The notes: a model not told the origin generated them from the sequence alone. DNA of 14,731 nt from Victivallaceae bacterium (GCA_016292515.1 JAEDIJ010000043.1:1-14731); one strand, 5' to 3'. Counted from the first letter of the stretch, positions 6,116 to 13,997 are shown. Numbers and translations are program-made.

Positions 6116-6991
6116 ATGAAAAATCATCGCATTCTCGGATTTCTCTGCGCGATCGTTTCCGCCGTTTCCTACGGCTTGAACCCCTTTTTCGGATTGCACC
6201 TCTACGCGGAAGGCTACCGCCCGTTCAGCGTGCTTTTTTTCCGCTTCCTTTTCGCCGCGGCGATGCTCGGCGCAGTGATGGCACTCCGCCGCAAAAGTTT
6301 CACCGTCCCCCGCAAAAGCTGGCTTCCGCTTTGCTTTGAGGGTGTGATGCTTTTTTTGACCTGTCTTTTCTGGTTTTTAAGTTTTGAGATCATGAGTTCC
6401 GGCATCGCGGCGACGCTGCTTTACACCTATCCTGCGATGATCGCGATCATCCTCGCCGTTTTCTTCCGCGAAAAGATCACGCTCAACGTCATCGTCGGCA
6501 TCGTCCTCGCTTTCGCCGGCGTCGCCTGTGTCTGCAAAGGAGGCGGCAACGTCGTTTCCACCCTCGGAGTCCTTTACGTCACGCTCTCCGCGCTGACTTA
6601 CAGTTTTTACATCATCGCCGTCCAAAAAACGAATCTCCGCGATCTGCCGTCGGAAACATTGACCTTTTATGCGACGATTTTCGCGGCGATATTGATGTTC
6701 GCCCTACTCGGGTTCGGGACAAAAGTTCAGATGCTCCACTCTTGGAACGCTTTCGGCAACACGCTTGGACTCGCCTTTTTCACTTCGCTGATCTCCTTCT
6801 TGCTCCTCGCTGTCGCCGTCAAAAACATCGGCGAAACCAAAGCCGCCGTCATCGGCGCGTTGGAACCGATCACCGCCGTCGTCATCGGCGTTTTCGCTTT
6901 CGCCGAACCGATGACCGCTATGATCTTCACCGGCATTGTCCTCGTCCTCGCCGCCGTAAGTTGCGTCATCATCAAAAAACAAAAAGCGTGA
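6116..6991 (+). CDS. EamA-family (DMT superfamily) transporter
   Basis: A 291-residue inner-membrane protein with about ten helices made of two EamA repeats, residues about 6-140 and about 148-285. Typical phrases are AVSYGLNPFF and RFLFAAA in the first repeat, TLLYTYPAMIAIILAVFFREK at the end of the first, and AAVIGALEPITAVVIGVFAFAEPM in the second. The family exports or imports small metabolites (amino acids, nucleosides and others); the substrate cannot be read from sequence. The ATG at 6116 follows AATAGGA closely; the open frame further upstream lies inside tgt and is not coding. The eight-base gap to tgt means shared expression, which makes a queuosine precursor one possible substrate, but this is inference and the known precursor transporters belong to other families. 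The next gene is convergent, 781 bases on. Confidence 0.9.
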   Translation: MKNHRILGFLCAIVSAVSYGLNPFFGLHLYAEGYRPFSVLFFRFLFAAAMLGAVMALRRKSFTVPRKSWLPLCFEGVMLFLTCLFWFLSFEIMSSGIAATLLYTYPAMIAIILAVFFREKITLNVIVGIVLAFAGVACVCKGGGNVVSTLGVLYVTLSALTYSFYIIAVQKTNLRDLPSETLTFYATIFAAILMFALLGFGTKVQMLHSWNAFGNTLGLAFFTSLISFLLLAVAVKNIGETKAAVIGALEPITAVVIGVFAFAEPMTAMIFTGIVLVLAAVSCVIIKKQKA

Positions 6992-7003
6992 TCCCCCCTT
7001 AAA

Positions 7004-7060
7004 ATCTCCGGCGCCCCCGTAATCCTCCGTCGCTCTGCGAGCTTTGGGGGACAGGGAGAT
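7004..7060. repeat. Nested three-level inverted repeat after the EamA gene
   Basis: ATCTCC (7004-7009) pairs with GGAGAT (7055-7060), CCCCC (7014-7018) with GGGGG (7046-7050), and inside GCTC (7032-7035) with GAGC (7039-7042). The nested order predicts one branched hairpin 12 bases after the stop. There is no T-run, so it is not a standard terminator; it may protect the 3' end or be part of a larger non-coding element. Confidence 0.5.
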
Positions 7061-7147
7061 GTCGGCTTCGTGAAACTATCATTGCGGAATGGACACTTTT
7101 GTAAGAAAAACATGGAGATTAGCGGCAATACCCGACGTGTCAGGTGC

Positions 7148-7187
7148 AAGGAGGGGACAGCCGTTTACTTACGGCTTTCCCCTCCTT
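7148..7187. repeat. Long hairpin, possible bidirectional transcription stop
   Basis: AAGGAGGGG (7148-7156) pairs with CCCCTCCTT (7179-7187), A7157 with T7178, and AGCCGT (7159-7164) with ACGGCT (7171-7176), with one C/T mismatch and a loop of six. This 16-bp stem is the strongest in the gap between two convergent genes. It has no clear T-run on either strand, so its use as a terminator is unproven. Confidence 0.55.
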
Positions 7188-7248
7188 AACCACCCCTTTT
7201 CCCGTGCGATCGCAGTCAAAACGGATGTGGATATTCCTTTTTTATTCC

Positions 7249-7467
7249 CATACGCCTGCGCTTCACTTCGCTTTGCAAACCGTGCCGCCGCTTCGCTATG
7301 GCTCGTTTTGCCGCTTCGTTCGCTCGCGGCTACCGTGCTCGTCTACGGTCGCTTGCGCAAACAACTGTTTGCGCATTTCCGCATTGCCTGCAATGCGTAA
7401 AATCGCTCCCATCCGACTGCGCGCTCGTCGGCTACCGACTCGCATCCGACGACAATCAAGGCGTATG
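7249..7467. repeat. Hairpin-dense non-coding block bounded by a 9-bp inverted repeat
   Basis: CATACGCCT (7249-7257) is exactly complementary to AGGCGTATG (7459-7467), and both outer flanks carry a similar TATT(T)CCTTTT stretch in the same orientation. Inside lie two perfect palindromes: TGCGCAAACA/TGTTTGCGCA at 7354-7375 with a two-base gap, and GCATTGC/GCAATGC at 7381-7396. There are also direct repeats of ATCCGAC and many CTTCGCT-like words. Several frames stay open here, but their products are low-complexity Arg/Ser/Pro/Leu strings with no domain, as expected of GC-rich repetitive DNA. It could be an interspersed repeat (MITE- or REP-like) or a structured RNA. Confidence 0.45.
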
Positions 7468-7606
7468 AGTATTTCCTTTTCTCTCGCACATCAGGCAGTC
7501 GGGCGGGCGGAGCGGCAAAGCGGCTTGTCACGGCATAGCCTTGGCGAAGACGGAAGCATTAGCCCGCGTGGGGCGCAAGTCATTTTGCAGTAACAAATAT
7601 AGACGA

Positions 7607-7672
7607 CCGCGGAGATTTGCGGAGACAAGCGTCTAAAACGCGGGCAAAACGATCATCCGCAAATATCTGCGG
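7607..7672. repeat. Imperfect 16-base inverted repeat
   Basis: Bases 7607-7622 match the reverse complement of 7657-7672 at 14 of 16 positions. Each arm is also itself palindromic (CCGC...GCGG; CCGCA...TGCGG), so either two small hairpins or one large one can form. No gene is seen here. Confidence 0.4.
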
Positions 7673-7684
7673 CAGGAGCAAAAT

Positions 7685-7736
7685 CCAGCCTGTGGCTGGT
7701 TGAGAGAGCCACGAGAGGCGAAATCAGCCTCTCGTG
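7685..7736 (-). terminator. Tandem hairpins after the Aas-like gene, possible terminator
   Basis: CACGAGAGGC (7710-7719) pairs perfectly with GCCTCTCGTG (7727-7736) around a seven-base loop, and CCAGCC (7685-7690) with GGCTGG (7694-7699). Read on the minus strand they lie 37 bases beyond the stop at 7773. The usual T-run is absent, so confidence is limited. Confidence 0.45.
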
Positions 7737-7772
7737 CTCCCATCGCGTCAAAGTGTGCCGACGCGGATCGTT

Positions 7773-10052
7773 TTACAGCTCTTCCGCCATGCTTTTGAGT
7801 TTGCGCAAGTCGAGTTTGCCGCTGCCGAGTAACGGCAAGGCGTCGACGTGGACGAAATCGTCGCGTTTGGGCAACCAGATATTCGGCCAGTTGTAGGTAC
7901 GCAGATTTTCAAGCACGGCGTCGATGTCGAGATCTTCGGGCGTGTAAAAGATGACGAGCCGCTCGCCTTTGCGGGCGTCGCTGCGGCCCGTGACGGCGAC
8001 TTCGCGCACCTCGCTGCGGCGGAAATTGCGGATCGCGTCTTCAATCGTTTCGTGAGGCACCATTTCGCCGCCGATCTTGCTGAAACGGGAAGCGCGGCCC
8101 GTGATGTAGATGTAACCGTCTTCGTCGATCCTGGCGATGTCGCCGGTATCGTAATAACGGTTCTGAATGACGCGGGCGGTCTGTTCGGGATTGTTGAGAT
8201 AACCTTTCATCACAGTGCCGGCTTTGACCTGCATTCTGCCGGATTGATTGGGACCGAGTTCGACGCCGGTTTCGGGATCGATCACGCGAACGTGGATGCC
8301 GGGCAGCGGACAGCCGATACTGCCGGGGTGACTGCTCCGGGTGCCGAGTTCGTAGATCGAGTTGTTGAAATTGATCGTCACGATCGGCGACAATTCGGTA
8401 CAGCCGTACCCCTCGATGACGTAACGCCCGGTCAGCTCGTAATAGCGTTCGGAAAGTTCCGGCGGCAGTTTCTCGGCGCCGGTGATGACCAGCCGGAGCG
8501 AAGAAAGTTGCTCGCTCGTGGCGCGGTGAAGATATTTCTGCAAAAAGGTCGGCGTCGCCGTCAATATCGTCACGCGGTGTTTCGCGATCGTCTTGATGAT
8601 CTCGTCGGAGGAAAGCGGACTCAAATGGTAATATACCGGCACTCCGATCTGGCAGGGCAAGGCGAAAAGCACGGTCAACCCGTAAGCGTGAAAGAGCGGC
8701 AGATTTCCGCAGATGCAATCGTCGCGGCGCAAGGTGACCATCCGGAGGAACGACCACAAGTCGCAGTTGATGTTGCGGTGAGTCAGCATCACCGCCTTGG
8801 GCGTCCCCGTCGAACCGCTGGAAAAGAGCACGACCGCCTGACGGTGCATATTGTAACAGCTGAAAGGCGCAAGTTGCCGCACGAGGATGCGGCGGGGGAC
8901 GAAAATCGCGCGCAAAATCGCTTTCAACTTGACGCCGAAGGTCAATCCGGGGGCGAGGTCTTCGAGCAGTACCATACCGGGATGCACCTGCCACTTCAAT
9001 TTTTCCAGGAAACGGCGGCTGGTAAAAATCGTCCGGACTCCGGCGCGCGCCGCGGATTCGAGCGCGACGCTCTCGCCCGCGCTGAAATTGATGACGGCGG
9101 GAGTGCGGTCGGCTAGCAATACGCTCAACAGCACCGATACCGTCATACTGGAATTGGGCAGCAGGACGCCGACGTAGCCGTCTTCGCCGCGGTCGAGTTC
9201 GCGTACCGCATCGGTAAAAAGCAAAGACTTGACCAGCATCGAGAAGTTACTGCTCCATTTGCCGGTGACAACGTCGTAAAAGGACTTCTGAAAGGGATGC
9301 AGTTTCGCGCGCCGCACAAAAGCGGTATGCAAAGGCATTTCCCCGGGTTGCGGACGGCGTTCGATGCTGGCGCCGAGTTCGGAAATGATCTGGCGCAACT
9401 GGAAAGGCGTGACCTTGCGGCTGACGGGATCGCCGATCGCGATGCTGAAATCGATCGGCAGCGAACGCGGAAACGACAACGCCATTTTGCCGTTGCGGTA
9501 ACCGAAAAGACGACCGTGAAGCATTCCGATGCGGCAGGGCAGCACGATGACTTCGGTATCGGTCGGCAGAAGCGGTTCGACGCCGGTACGGAAGCGCATC
9601 AGATTGCCGTTGCCGGAAATCGCGCCCTCGGGCAGATAACAGAGCACTTCGCCGTGGCGCAACCGGTCGCGGATGCTGTTGAAAAAGGCTTTCAACTCCC
9701 GCGGATGGCGGGGACTTGGCACGCGGATGACACCGAGATACCAGAAAATAAAACGAGTCGGCAGGAAATTGACGATCTCGGCACGCACCATAAACCGCAC
9801 TTTGCGCGGACAGATCAACTGGATCAGCAACAGGTCGATCAGGGAAATGTGATTGGAAACGAGCAACAGCGGGCCGGATTCGGGAATGTTGTCCAAGCCG
9901 AACTTCCGCAACCGGATGAAAGTGTGCGTCAGCAGAAATCCGATGATGCGCAACGTCCAGACGCGGCAAAAGAGGATAAAGGCGATGACCGCGATCGTCA
10001 CGATCGTTGAAATGCTCGCCGCCGAAGTGAGATAGTGAAGAAATTCTTTCAT
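7773..10052 (-). CDS. aas: Aas-like fusion: PlsC acyltransferase + acyl-ACP/CoA synthetase
   Basis: A 759-residue two-domain protein with the architecture of E. coli Aas (719 residues), which re-acylates lysophosphatidylethanolamine using fatty acids it activates itself. After a membrane helix (about 15-40) comes the PlsC domain: NHISLID with His68-x4-Asp73, and PEG at 141-143, the glycerophosphate-binding motif. From about 250 it is an AMP-forming synthetase: P-loop SSGSTGTPKA at 411-420, GYGCTELSP at 548-556, YDTGD at 634-638 with TGRASRFSKIGGE at 651-663, and the late catalytic Lys in GSGKLDLRKL. The start at 10052 is preceded on its strand by GAGGAG at good spacing; the frame extends 19 codons further upstream without such support. 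It is divergent from rpmF-plsX, so two lipid genes share one promoter region. Equivalence to Aas rather than another PlsC-synthetase fusion is likely but unproven. Confidence 0.88.
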   Translation of the reverse strand: MKEFLHYLTSAASISTIVTIAVIAFILFCRVWTLRIIGFLLTHTFIRLRKFGLDNIPESGPLLLVSNHISLIDLLLIQLICPRKVRFMVRAEIVNFLPTRFIFWYLGVIRVPSPRHPRELKAFFNSIRDRLRHGEVLCYLPEGAISGNGNLMRFRTGVEPLLPTDTEVIVLPCRIGMLHGRLFGYRNGKMALSFPRSLPIDFSIAIGDPVSRKVTPFQLRQIISELGASIERRPQPGEMPLHTAFVRRAKLHPFQKSFYDVVTGKWSSNFSMLVKSLLFTDAVRELDRGEDGYVGVLLPNSSMTVSVLLSVLLADRTPAVINFSAGESVALESAARAGVRTIFTSRRFLEKLKWQVHPGMVLLEDLAPGLTFGVKLKAILRAIFVPRRILVRQLAPFSCYNMHRQAVVLFSSGSTGTPKAVMLTHRNINCDLWSFLRMVTLRRDDCICGNLPLFHAYGLTVLFALPCQIGVPVYYHLSPLSSDEIIKTIAKHRVTILTATPTFLQKYLHRATSEQLSSLRLVITGAEKLPPELSERYYELTGRYVIEGYGCTELSPIVTINFNNSIYELGTRSSHPGSIGCPLPGIHVRVIDPETGVELGPNQSGRMQVKAGTVMKGYLNNPEQTARVIQNRYYDTGDIARIDEDGYIYITGRASRFSKIGGEMVPHETIEDAIRNFRRSEVREVAVTGRSDARKGERLVIFYTPEDLDIDAVLENLRTYNWPNIWLPKRDDFVHVDALPLLGSGKLDLRKLKSMAEEL

Positions 10053-10129
10053 ATTGCGACTCCTCAAATCCTTATTGATTTGCAAAAAAACAAAAATGTT
10101 TCCCCGCATCGGCAGGGATGCTCTGTATA

Positions 10130-10158
10130 AAGATAATGCCGCGATCGCGAAATTGCAA
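10130..10158 (-). promoter_or_regulatory. Promoter of the Aas-like gene
   Basis: On the minus strand TTGCAA (10158-10153) and TATCTT (10135-10130) are 17 bases apart, giving a leader of about 70 bases. The spacer holds the palindrome CGCGATCGCG, a possible operator. Confidence 0.55.
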
Positions 10159-10208
10159 CTTTTTACCGCTGAAAACTGTGAAAATCTCCGCTTTTTGATG
10201 CGAGCGCA

Positions 10209-10238
10209 TTGAAAATAACGAAAATTGTGATATATTTA
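10209..10238 (+). promoter_or_regulatory. Promoter of rpmF-plsX
   Basis: TTGAAA (10209-10214) is followed by TATATTTA (10231-10238), which offers a -10 hexamer at 16 or 18 bases. A TTGACA at 10243-10248 lacks a good -10 partner. The region faces the Aas-like promoter about 50 bases away, so one regulator could act on both. Confidence 0.6.
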
Positions 10239-10312
10239 AAAGTTGACATCCCGGAAAGAAACGAGATTTTCCTGCTGGATCGTTCACGCATTTTACATAA
10301 GGAGTAAAGAAA

Positions 10313-10492
10313 ATGGCTGTTCCGAAACGCAAAAGTTCCCGTATGCAGCGCCGTCAGCGCAAGGCCGCGAACCGTTACGAAGGCGTCCAACCGACGTACT
10401 GCCCGAAATGCCAGGCTCCGTTGGCGCCCCACCGCGTCTGCAAGGCCTGCGGTTATTTCGACGGCGAGCAAGTCCTCAACGTCGAAGCGTAA
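10313..10492 (+). CDS. rpmF: 50S ribosomal protein L32
   Basis: A 59-residue protein of normal L32 length. It opens with the family signature MAVPKRKSSRMQRRQRKAAN, and the zinc ribbon form is present: Cys30-x2-Cys33 and Cys43-x2-Cys46. It is part of the large ribosomal subunit. The ATG follows AAGGAG at good spacing. The next gene, plsX, begins 27 bases after the stop; the rpmF-plsX order is conserved across many bacteria and links ribosome and phospholipid synthesis. Confidence 0.97.
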   Translation: MAVPKRKSSRMQRRQRKAANRYEGVQPTYCPKCQAPLAPHRVCKACGYFDGEQVLNVEA

Positions 10493-10519
10493 TTTCCCTG
10501 CGTAAAAGTCCTTGCGGAA

Positions 10520-11557
10520 ATGAAAATTGCCGTTGATGCGATGGGGGGCGACTTCGCTCCCGGTGTAGTGGTCGAGGGACTTTCCCTCGCCCTGCCTCGT
10601 TTCACGCAATGTGAATTTTTATTGGTCGGGCATCAGGAAAAGGTCGCGTTTTACCTTGAAAAATACGGCCTCGCCGGGCATCCCCGGATCCGGCAGATCC
10701 ACGCGCAAAGCGTCTGCGAAATGTCCGACCCCTCGACGATCTCCCTGCGGGGAAAGCGCGATTCGTCGATCACCGTCTGCGCCCGTCTGCTCAAAGAAAA
10801 GGAAGCGGACGCGATGGTGACTCCCGGTCACACCGGGGCGACGGTCGCCGCGACCAAAGTTCTTGTCCGCACCCTCCCCGGCGTCGACCGGGCGGCACTC
10901 GCCGCCAGCTTACCGACAAAAGTGCTCGGCAAACGATTCATTTTGATGGACGCCGGAGCCAACGTCGACTGCGTCCCGCTCAATCTGGCGCAATTCGCCG
11001 TGATGGGCGGCATCTATGCGGAATACGTCCTTAAAATAAAATCTCCCCGCATCGGTCTTTTGAGCGTCGGCGGCGAAGATTCCAAAGGGTGCGAACTCAC
11101 CAAGGAAACCTTTAAGATCCTTGAAAAAATGCCGATCAATTTCGTCGGCAACGTCGAACCCGACGCCGCCTTTGCCGGTGAAGTCGATGTTTTGATCAGC
11201 GACGGTTTTTCCGGCAACGTACTCTTGAAAACCGCCGAAGGTCTCGCCAAATCGACCGTCGAGTGGCTCAAACGGGTGATCACCCGCAATGCCATCCGTA
11301 CGCTCGGCGCGATTTTCGCCCAAAACGCCTTCCGCGAACTCAAAGCGATCAGCGCCGCCGATGAAGTCGGCGGTGCGCCGCTGATGGGCTTGAACGGTAT
11401 CTGCATCATCGGTCACGGCGGCTCCAATCCGAAAGCGGTTTACAATGCGATCCGCGTCGCGGCGGAGTGCGTTGAATTCGGCGTGACCAGCCGCATCGTC
11501 CGTTCGCTTGAAGATTGCGGGATCACCGTCGAGCAGTTCAAAGAGAGTCAGGAATAA
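10520..11557 (+). CDS. plsX: Phosphate acyltransferase PlsX
   Basis: A 345-residue, full-length PlsX. It converts acyl-ACP and phosphate into acyl-phosphate, which PlsY then uses to start phospholipid synthesis; it works as a peripheral membrane enzyme. Family marks are the start MKIAVDAMGGDFAP, TPGHTGATVAATKVLVRTLPGV in the middle, DAGANVDC, and the C-terminal GGAPLMGLNGICIIGHGGSN. The Shine-Dalgarno is weak (only GCGGAA before the ATG), but the start matches the family exactly; coupling to rpmF may help. The usual third gene, fabH, does not follow; instead a small coiled-coil membrane protein comes 79 bases on. plsY is not in the window. Confidence 0.97.
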   Translation: MKIAVDAMGGDFAPGVVVEGLSLALPRFTQCEFLLVGHQEKVAFYLEKYGLAGHPRIRQIHAQSVCEMSDPSTISLRGKRDSSITVCARLLKEKEADAMVTPGHTGATVAATKVLVRTLPGVDRAALAASLPTKVLGKRFILMDAGANVDCVPLNLAQFAVMGGIYAEYVLKIKSPRIGLLSVGGEDSKGCELTKETFKILEKMPINFVGNVEPDAAFAGEVDVLISDGFSGNVLLKTAEGLAKSTVEWLKRVITRNAIRTLGAIFAQNAFRELKAISAADEVGGAPLMGLNGICIIGHGGSNPKAVYNAIRVAAECVEFGVTSRIVRSLEDCGITVEQFKESQE

Positions 11558-11598
11558 TTTTCCTGAATTTGCCGGATCTCCGGAAGTTCCGGCGTTTT
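11548..11598 (+). terminator. Two hairpins at the plsX 3' end
   Basis: TCAGGAA (11548-11554) pairs with TTCCTGA (11560-11566) across the stop codon, and GCCGGA (11571-11576) with TCCGGC (11588-11593), followed by GTTTTA. The short T-run makes the second a weak intrinsic terminator at most, so read-through into the next gene is possible. Confidence 0.45.
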
Positions 11599-11636
11599 AT
11601 CCCGTGAAGTAAAAATCTTTTTGAGGAATGGCGGCT

Positions 11637-12143
11637 ATGCAAAGAAGCGGTTACGTCAATAATTTAGTCGATATGCGCGAGCAGTTGCGCCGCAATTACC
11701 GCAATCCGGACGATGTGCCGGCTGTTGCCGACGCCGGAGTTTCCGTCGCCGAAGTTCCCGTCAAAGAAAACCGTTTCGACCTCGAAGCGCAACGCGACGC
11801 CCGCGATTTGGAGGGAAGATTGCTCTCCGCCCTCGCCACCGCCCGCAGTGAAAGCGATCTTCTCGCCTACCGTCAAAAAGAATTCGCGGCACGCATTGAA
11901 AAACTGGAAGCCCTGATGGCGGAAATGGAAACGCTCTCCTCCTCCACCGCGGCGGAATACCGCAACCGCGTCGATCATCTGCGCTACCGCTTTTTTGAGA
12001 TCGCCGTGGAAAACAGTGAAACGCTCCCGCCCGCCGGAGAAAATCCGGTGCAGACGTCCCGCCGGGGCGATGCCTGGATCATCGCGGCGGCGATCCTTCT
12101 CGGCGCGCTGATCGTCGGCGGCGCCTTTTTGCTCTGCTTCTAA
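11637..12143 (+). CDS. Tail-anchored coiled-coil protein of unknown function
   Basis: A 168-residue protein I do not recognise. Residues about 45-125 are charged and Leu/Ala/Glu/Arg rich with heptad-like spacing (LEAQRDARDLEGRLLSALA and EFAARIEKLEALMAEMETL), a likely coiled coil. Residues 146-168 form one strong hydrophobic helix at the very end, so the protein should be anchored by its tail with the coiled part in the cytoplasm. The start at 11637 is preferred to the in-frame ATG at 11628, because GAGGAA (11623-11628) sits eight bases before 11637 but directly against 11628. Its stop overlaps the stop of recJ on the other strand by four bases. It could be cotranscribed with plsX, though hairpins lie between. 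Function cannot be inferred. Confidence 0.75.
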   Translation: MQRSGYVNNLVDMREQLRRNYRNPDDVPAVADAGVSVAEVPVKENRFDLEAQRDARDLEGRLLSALATARSESDLLAYRQKEFAARIEKLEALMAEMETLSSSTAAEYRNRVDHLRYRFFEIAVENSETLPPAGENPVQTSRRGDAWIIAAAILLGALIVGGAFLLCF

Positions 12144-13852
12144 AAGACTTCCTGAATATCAACGATATTCAACTGGGGCGTTTCCGCATCCATATGATGG
12201 TTGATCTGCGGCGTGGCAAGCACGTCGAGCAACCGTCCGTAGAATTCCGACGGAGTCCGGTTGAAAGCGATGAAGTCGATCTGCGACGAACCGCTTTGCA
12301 AAGTGCCGCGGGTGTGAAGCCCGCCGCCGACGGCGTTGCACTTGACGACCTGCACCTCGTTGAAGCGGTAAACCGGCTTCGGATTGCTGTGCCCGAATGG
12401 CGACAGCAAATTGAGGTAGTCGAAAAACTCCGGCGTCAGATCGCTGATCGAAGCATCCCCGTCATAGGAAATGAAATTTTCCAGATCGGAAGTGTCAAGC
12501 TGTTTGCGGATCTCCTGATCCATCGCTTCAAAGAAAGGAGCGATCATTTCGGTACGCAGACCGACTCCGACCGCCATCGGGTGACCGCCGAAACGCTCCA
12601 ACAAATCGGCGTGACGGCTCAACACTTCGACCAAATTCAGACAGGCGATACTGCGTCCCGAACCGTAAGCCTCGTCTCCCTGTATCGTCAGCACGATCGT
12701 CGGGCGGTTGTAATCGCGCGTCAGCCGGGAGGCGACGATCCCGATCACCCCCTGGTGCCAATCCCGCCCGGCGACGAGCAGCGCGTAGGGGCTCTGCCAC
12801 GCGAGATTGCGCTCGATCTGCTCGCACGCTTCCCGGTAGATCTCCTGCTCCTTTTCCTGCCGGTCGCGGTTGAAATTTTCCAATTCCTTGGCGAACTCGC
12901 GCGCGTCGACGATGGCGTTGCTTTCCAAAAGTTTCAAAGCGATATTGGCGTCGCCGACGCGACCGGCGGCGTTGATGCGCGGCGCCATCCGGAACGTGAT
13001 GTCCGACGGCGTGAGATCCGAATTGATCTTGCAATTTTCGATCAGCGCACACACGCCGGGGCGCAACTGCTTGCGCAGTGCGAGAATACCGTATTTGACC
13101 ATAATGCGGTTTTCACCGAGCAACGGCACGATGTCCGCGACCGTCCCCAGAGCGACGTAATCGAGCACCTCCGCCAACTGCGTCTGAAAAGCACCGAGGT
13201 TGTTTTCGCGCCCGTACTTCACAAAGGCGTGCGACAATTTGAATGCGGCGCCGACGCCGGAAAGCAGATGCAGATCCGCCAATTCCGGATAGATCTTGGG
13301 ATTGATGATCGCGATCGCCTTGGGCAATTCCTGTCCCGCTTCGTGGTGGTCGGTCACGATCACGTCGATGCCGCGCTCGTTGGCGACGTCGACCGCGTCG
13401 CAACTGGTGATGCCGCAGTCGACGGTGACGAGCACGCCGCATTTGCCGAAAGCGTCGAGCGCCTTTTCGAGCGATTCGGGGGTGAAGCCGTAGCCGTCGT
13501 CGAAACGGTGCGGAATGAAAGAATGCACCGTCGCTCCGTTGGAGCGCAACGTCCACGCGAGCAACGCGCTGGCGGTGATGCCGTCGGTGTCGTAATCGCC
13601 GTGGATGAGGATCGGCTCATTGTCGATGATCGCCTGCCACAACCGTTTCGCGGCGTCTTTGATGCCGGGGAAGCGGTAGGGGTCGGTCAGATTGCTGAGT
13701 TTCGGCTCCAGAAAGCGGCCGACTTCGTTTTCCTCGATGCCCCGGGCGGCGAAGTACACGGCAATCGGACGGGGCAAGTGAAGCGCCCGTTGAAGTTTCC
13801 CGATTTTTTCTTCCTGATTGCCGCCGGTAAGTTTCCAGTTTTTAGATCCCAT
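12140..13852 (-). CDS. recJ: Single-stranded-DNA-specific exonuclease RecJ
   Basis: A 570-residue RecJ of normal length. It degrades single-stranded DNA 5' to 3' in recombination and mismatch and base-excision repair. The DHH domain shows motif I GDYDTDGIT (85-93), Asp145 in VTVDCGIT, and motif III VTDHHE (166-171), all metal-binding. SGVGAAFK (198-205) and RMAPRINAAGR (288-298) follow, and the DHHA1 part has GGHPMAVGVG at 422-431; the OB-fold region fills the C-terminus. The ATG is preceded on its strand by AAGGA at about nine bases. Its last codons overlap the stop of the convergent coiled-coil gene, with no room for a terminator between them. Upstream lies a terminator for the next minus-strand unit, so recJ has its own promoter, which I could not place firmly. 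Confidence 0.97.
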   Translation of the reverse strand: MGSKNWKLTGGNQEEKIGKLQRALHLPRPIAVYFAARGIEENEVGRFLEPKLSNLTDPYRFPGIKDAAKRLWQAIIDNEPILIHGDYDTDGITASALLAWTLRSNGATVHSFIPHRFDDGYGFTPESLEKALDAFGKCGVLVTVDCGITSCDAVDVANERGIDVIVTDHHEAGQELPKAIAIINPKIYPELADLHLLSGVGAAFKLSHAFVKYGRENNLGAFQTQLAEVLDYVALGTVADIVPLLGENRIMVKYGILALRKQLRPGVCALIENCKINSDLTPSDITFRMAPRINAAGRVGDANIALKLLESNAIVDAREFAKELENFNRDRQEKEQEIYREACEQIERNLAWQSPYALLVAGRDWHQGVIGIVASRLTRDYNRPTIVLTIQGDEAYGSGRSIACLNLVEVLSRHADLLERFGGHPMAVGVGLRTEMIAPFFEAMDQEIRKQLDTSDLENFISYDGDASISDLTPEFFDYLNLLSPFGHSNPKPVYRFNEVQVVKCNAVGGGLHTRGTLQSGSSQIDFIAFNRTPSEFYGRLLDVLATPQINHHMDAETPQLNIVDIQEVF

Positions 13853-13940
13853 TGAAACATTCCTTGTTTATCATGCTTTTAACATAACATCAAAATGAAG
13901 TTTCGTCTATCAAAAACCGGAATTTTTTCCCTTTTTTACC

Positions 13941-13979
13941 AAAAAAAGCGGTCGTCCCCGTTTTTCGGGGGGCAACCGC
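13941..13979 (-). terminator. Intrinsic terminator of the antiporter/secreted-protein unit
   Basis: Read on the minus strand, GCGGT...CCCCG and CGGGG...ACCGC pair around AAAAA with a small internal loop, followed by seven T residues. It lies 19 bases after the stop at 13998 and insulates recJ. Confidence 0.85.
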
Positions 13980-13997
13980 GAAGAAAAAAACCGTGTG

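Noticed and set aside
7249..7467. CRISPR array
   Set aside because: The repeats are short, irregular palindromes without constant spacing or direct 25-40-base repeats, and no cas genes are present.
7144..7593. Open frames in the convergent gap (also 7089-7400 and the opposite strand)
   Set aside because: Several overlapping frames are open at once, and all give Arg/Ser/Leu/Pro-rich strings without domains. The block is palindrome-rich and better explained as non-coding.
7848..9116. 422-codon open frame opposite the Aas-like gene
   Set aside because: Antisense to a gene with clear PlsC and AMP-binding motifs; its product shows no family pattern.
10243..10271. Second rpmF promoter from TTGACA at 10243-10248
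   Set aside because: The hexamer is perfect, but no acceptable -10 lies 16-18 bases downstream.
12194..13855. 553-codon open frame on the plus strand opposite recJ
   Set aside because: It mirrors the whole recJ gene, its product is a low-complexity Asp/Arg/Val string without a domain, and no Shine-Dalgarno fits. It is a GC-driven shadow.
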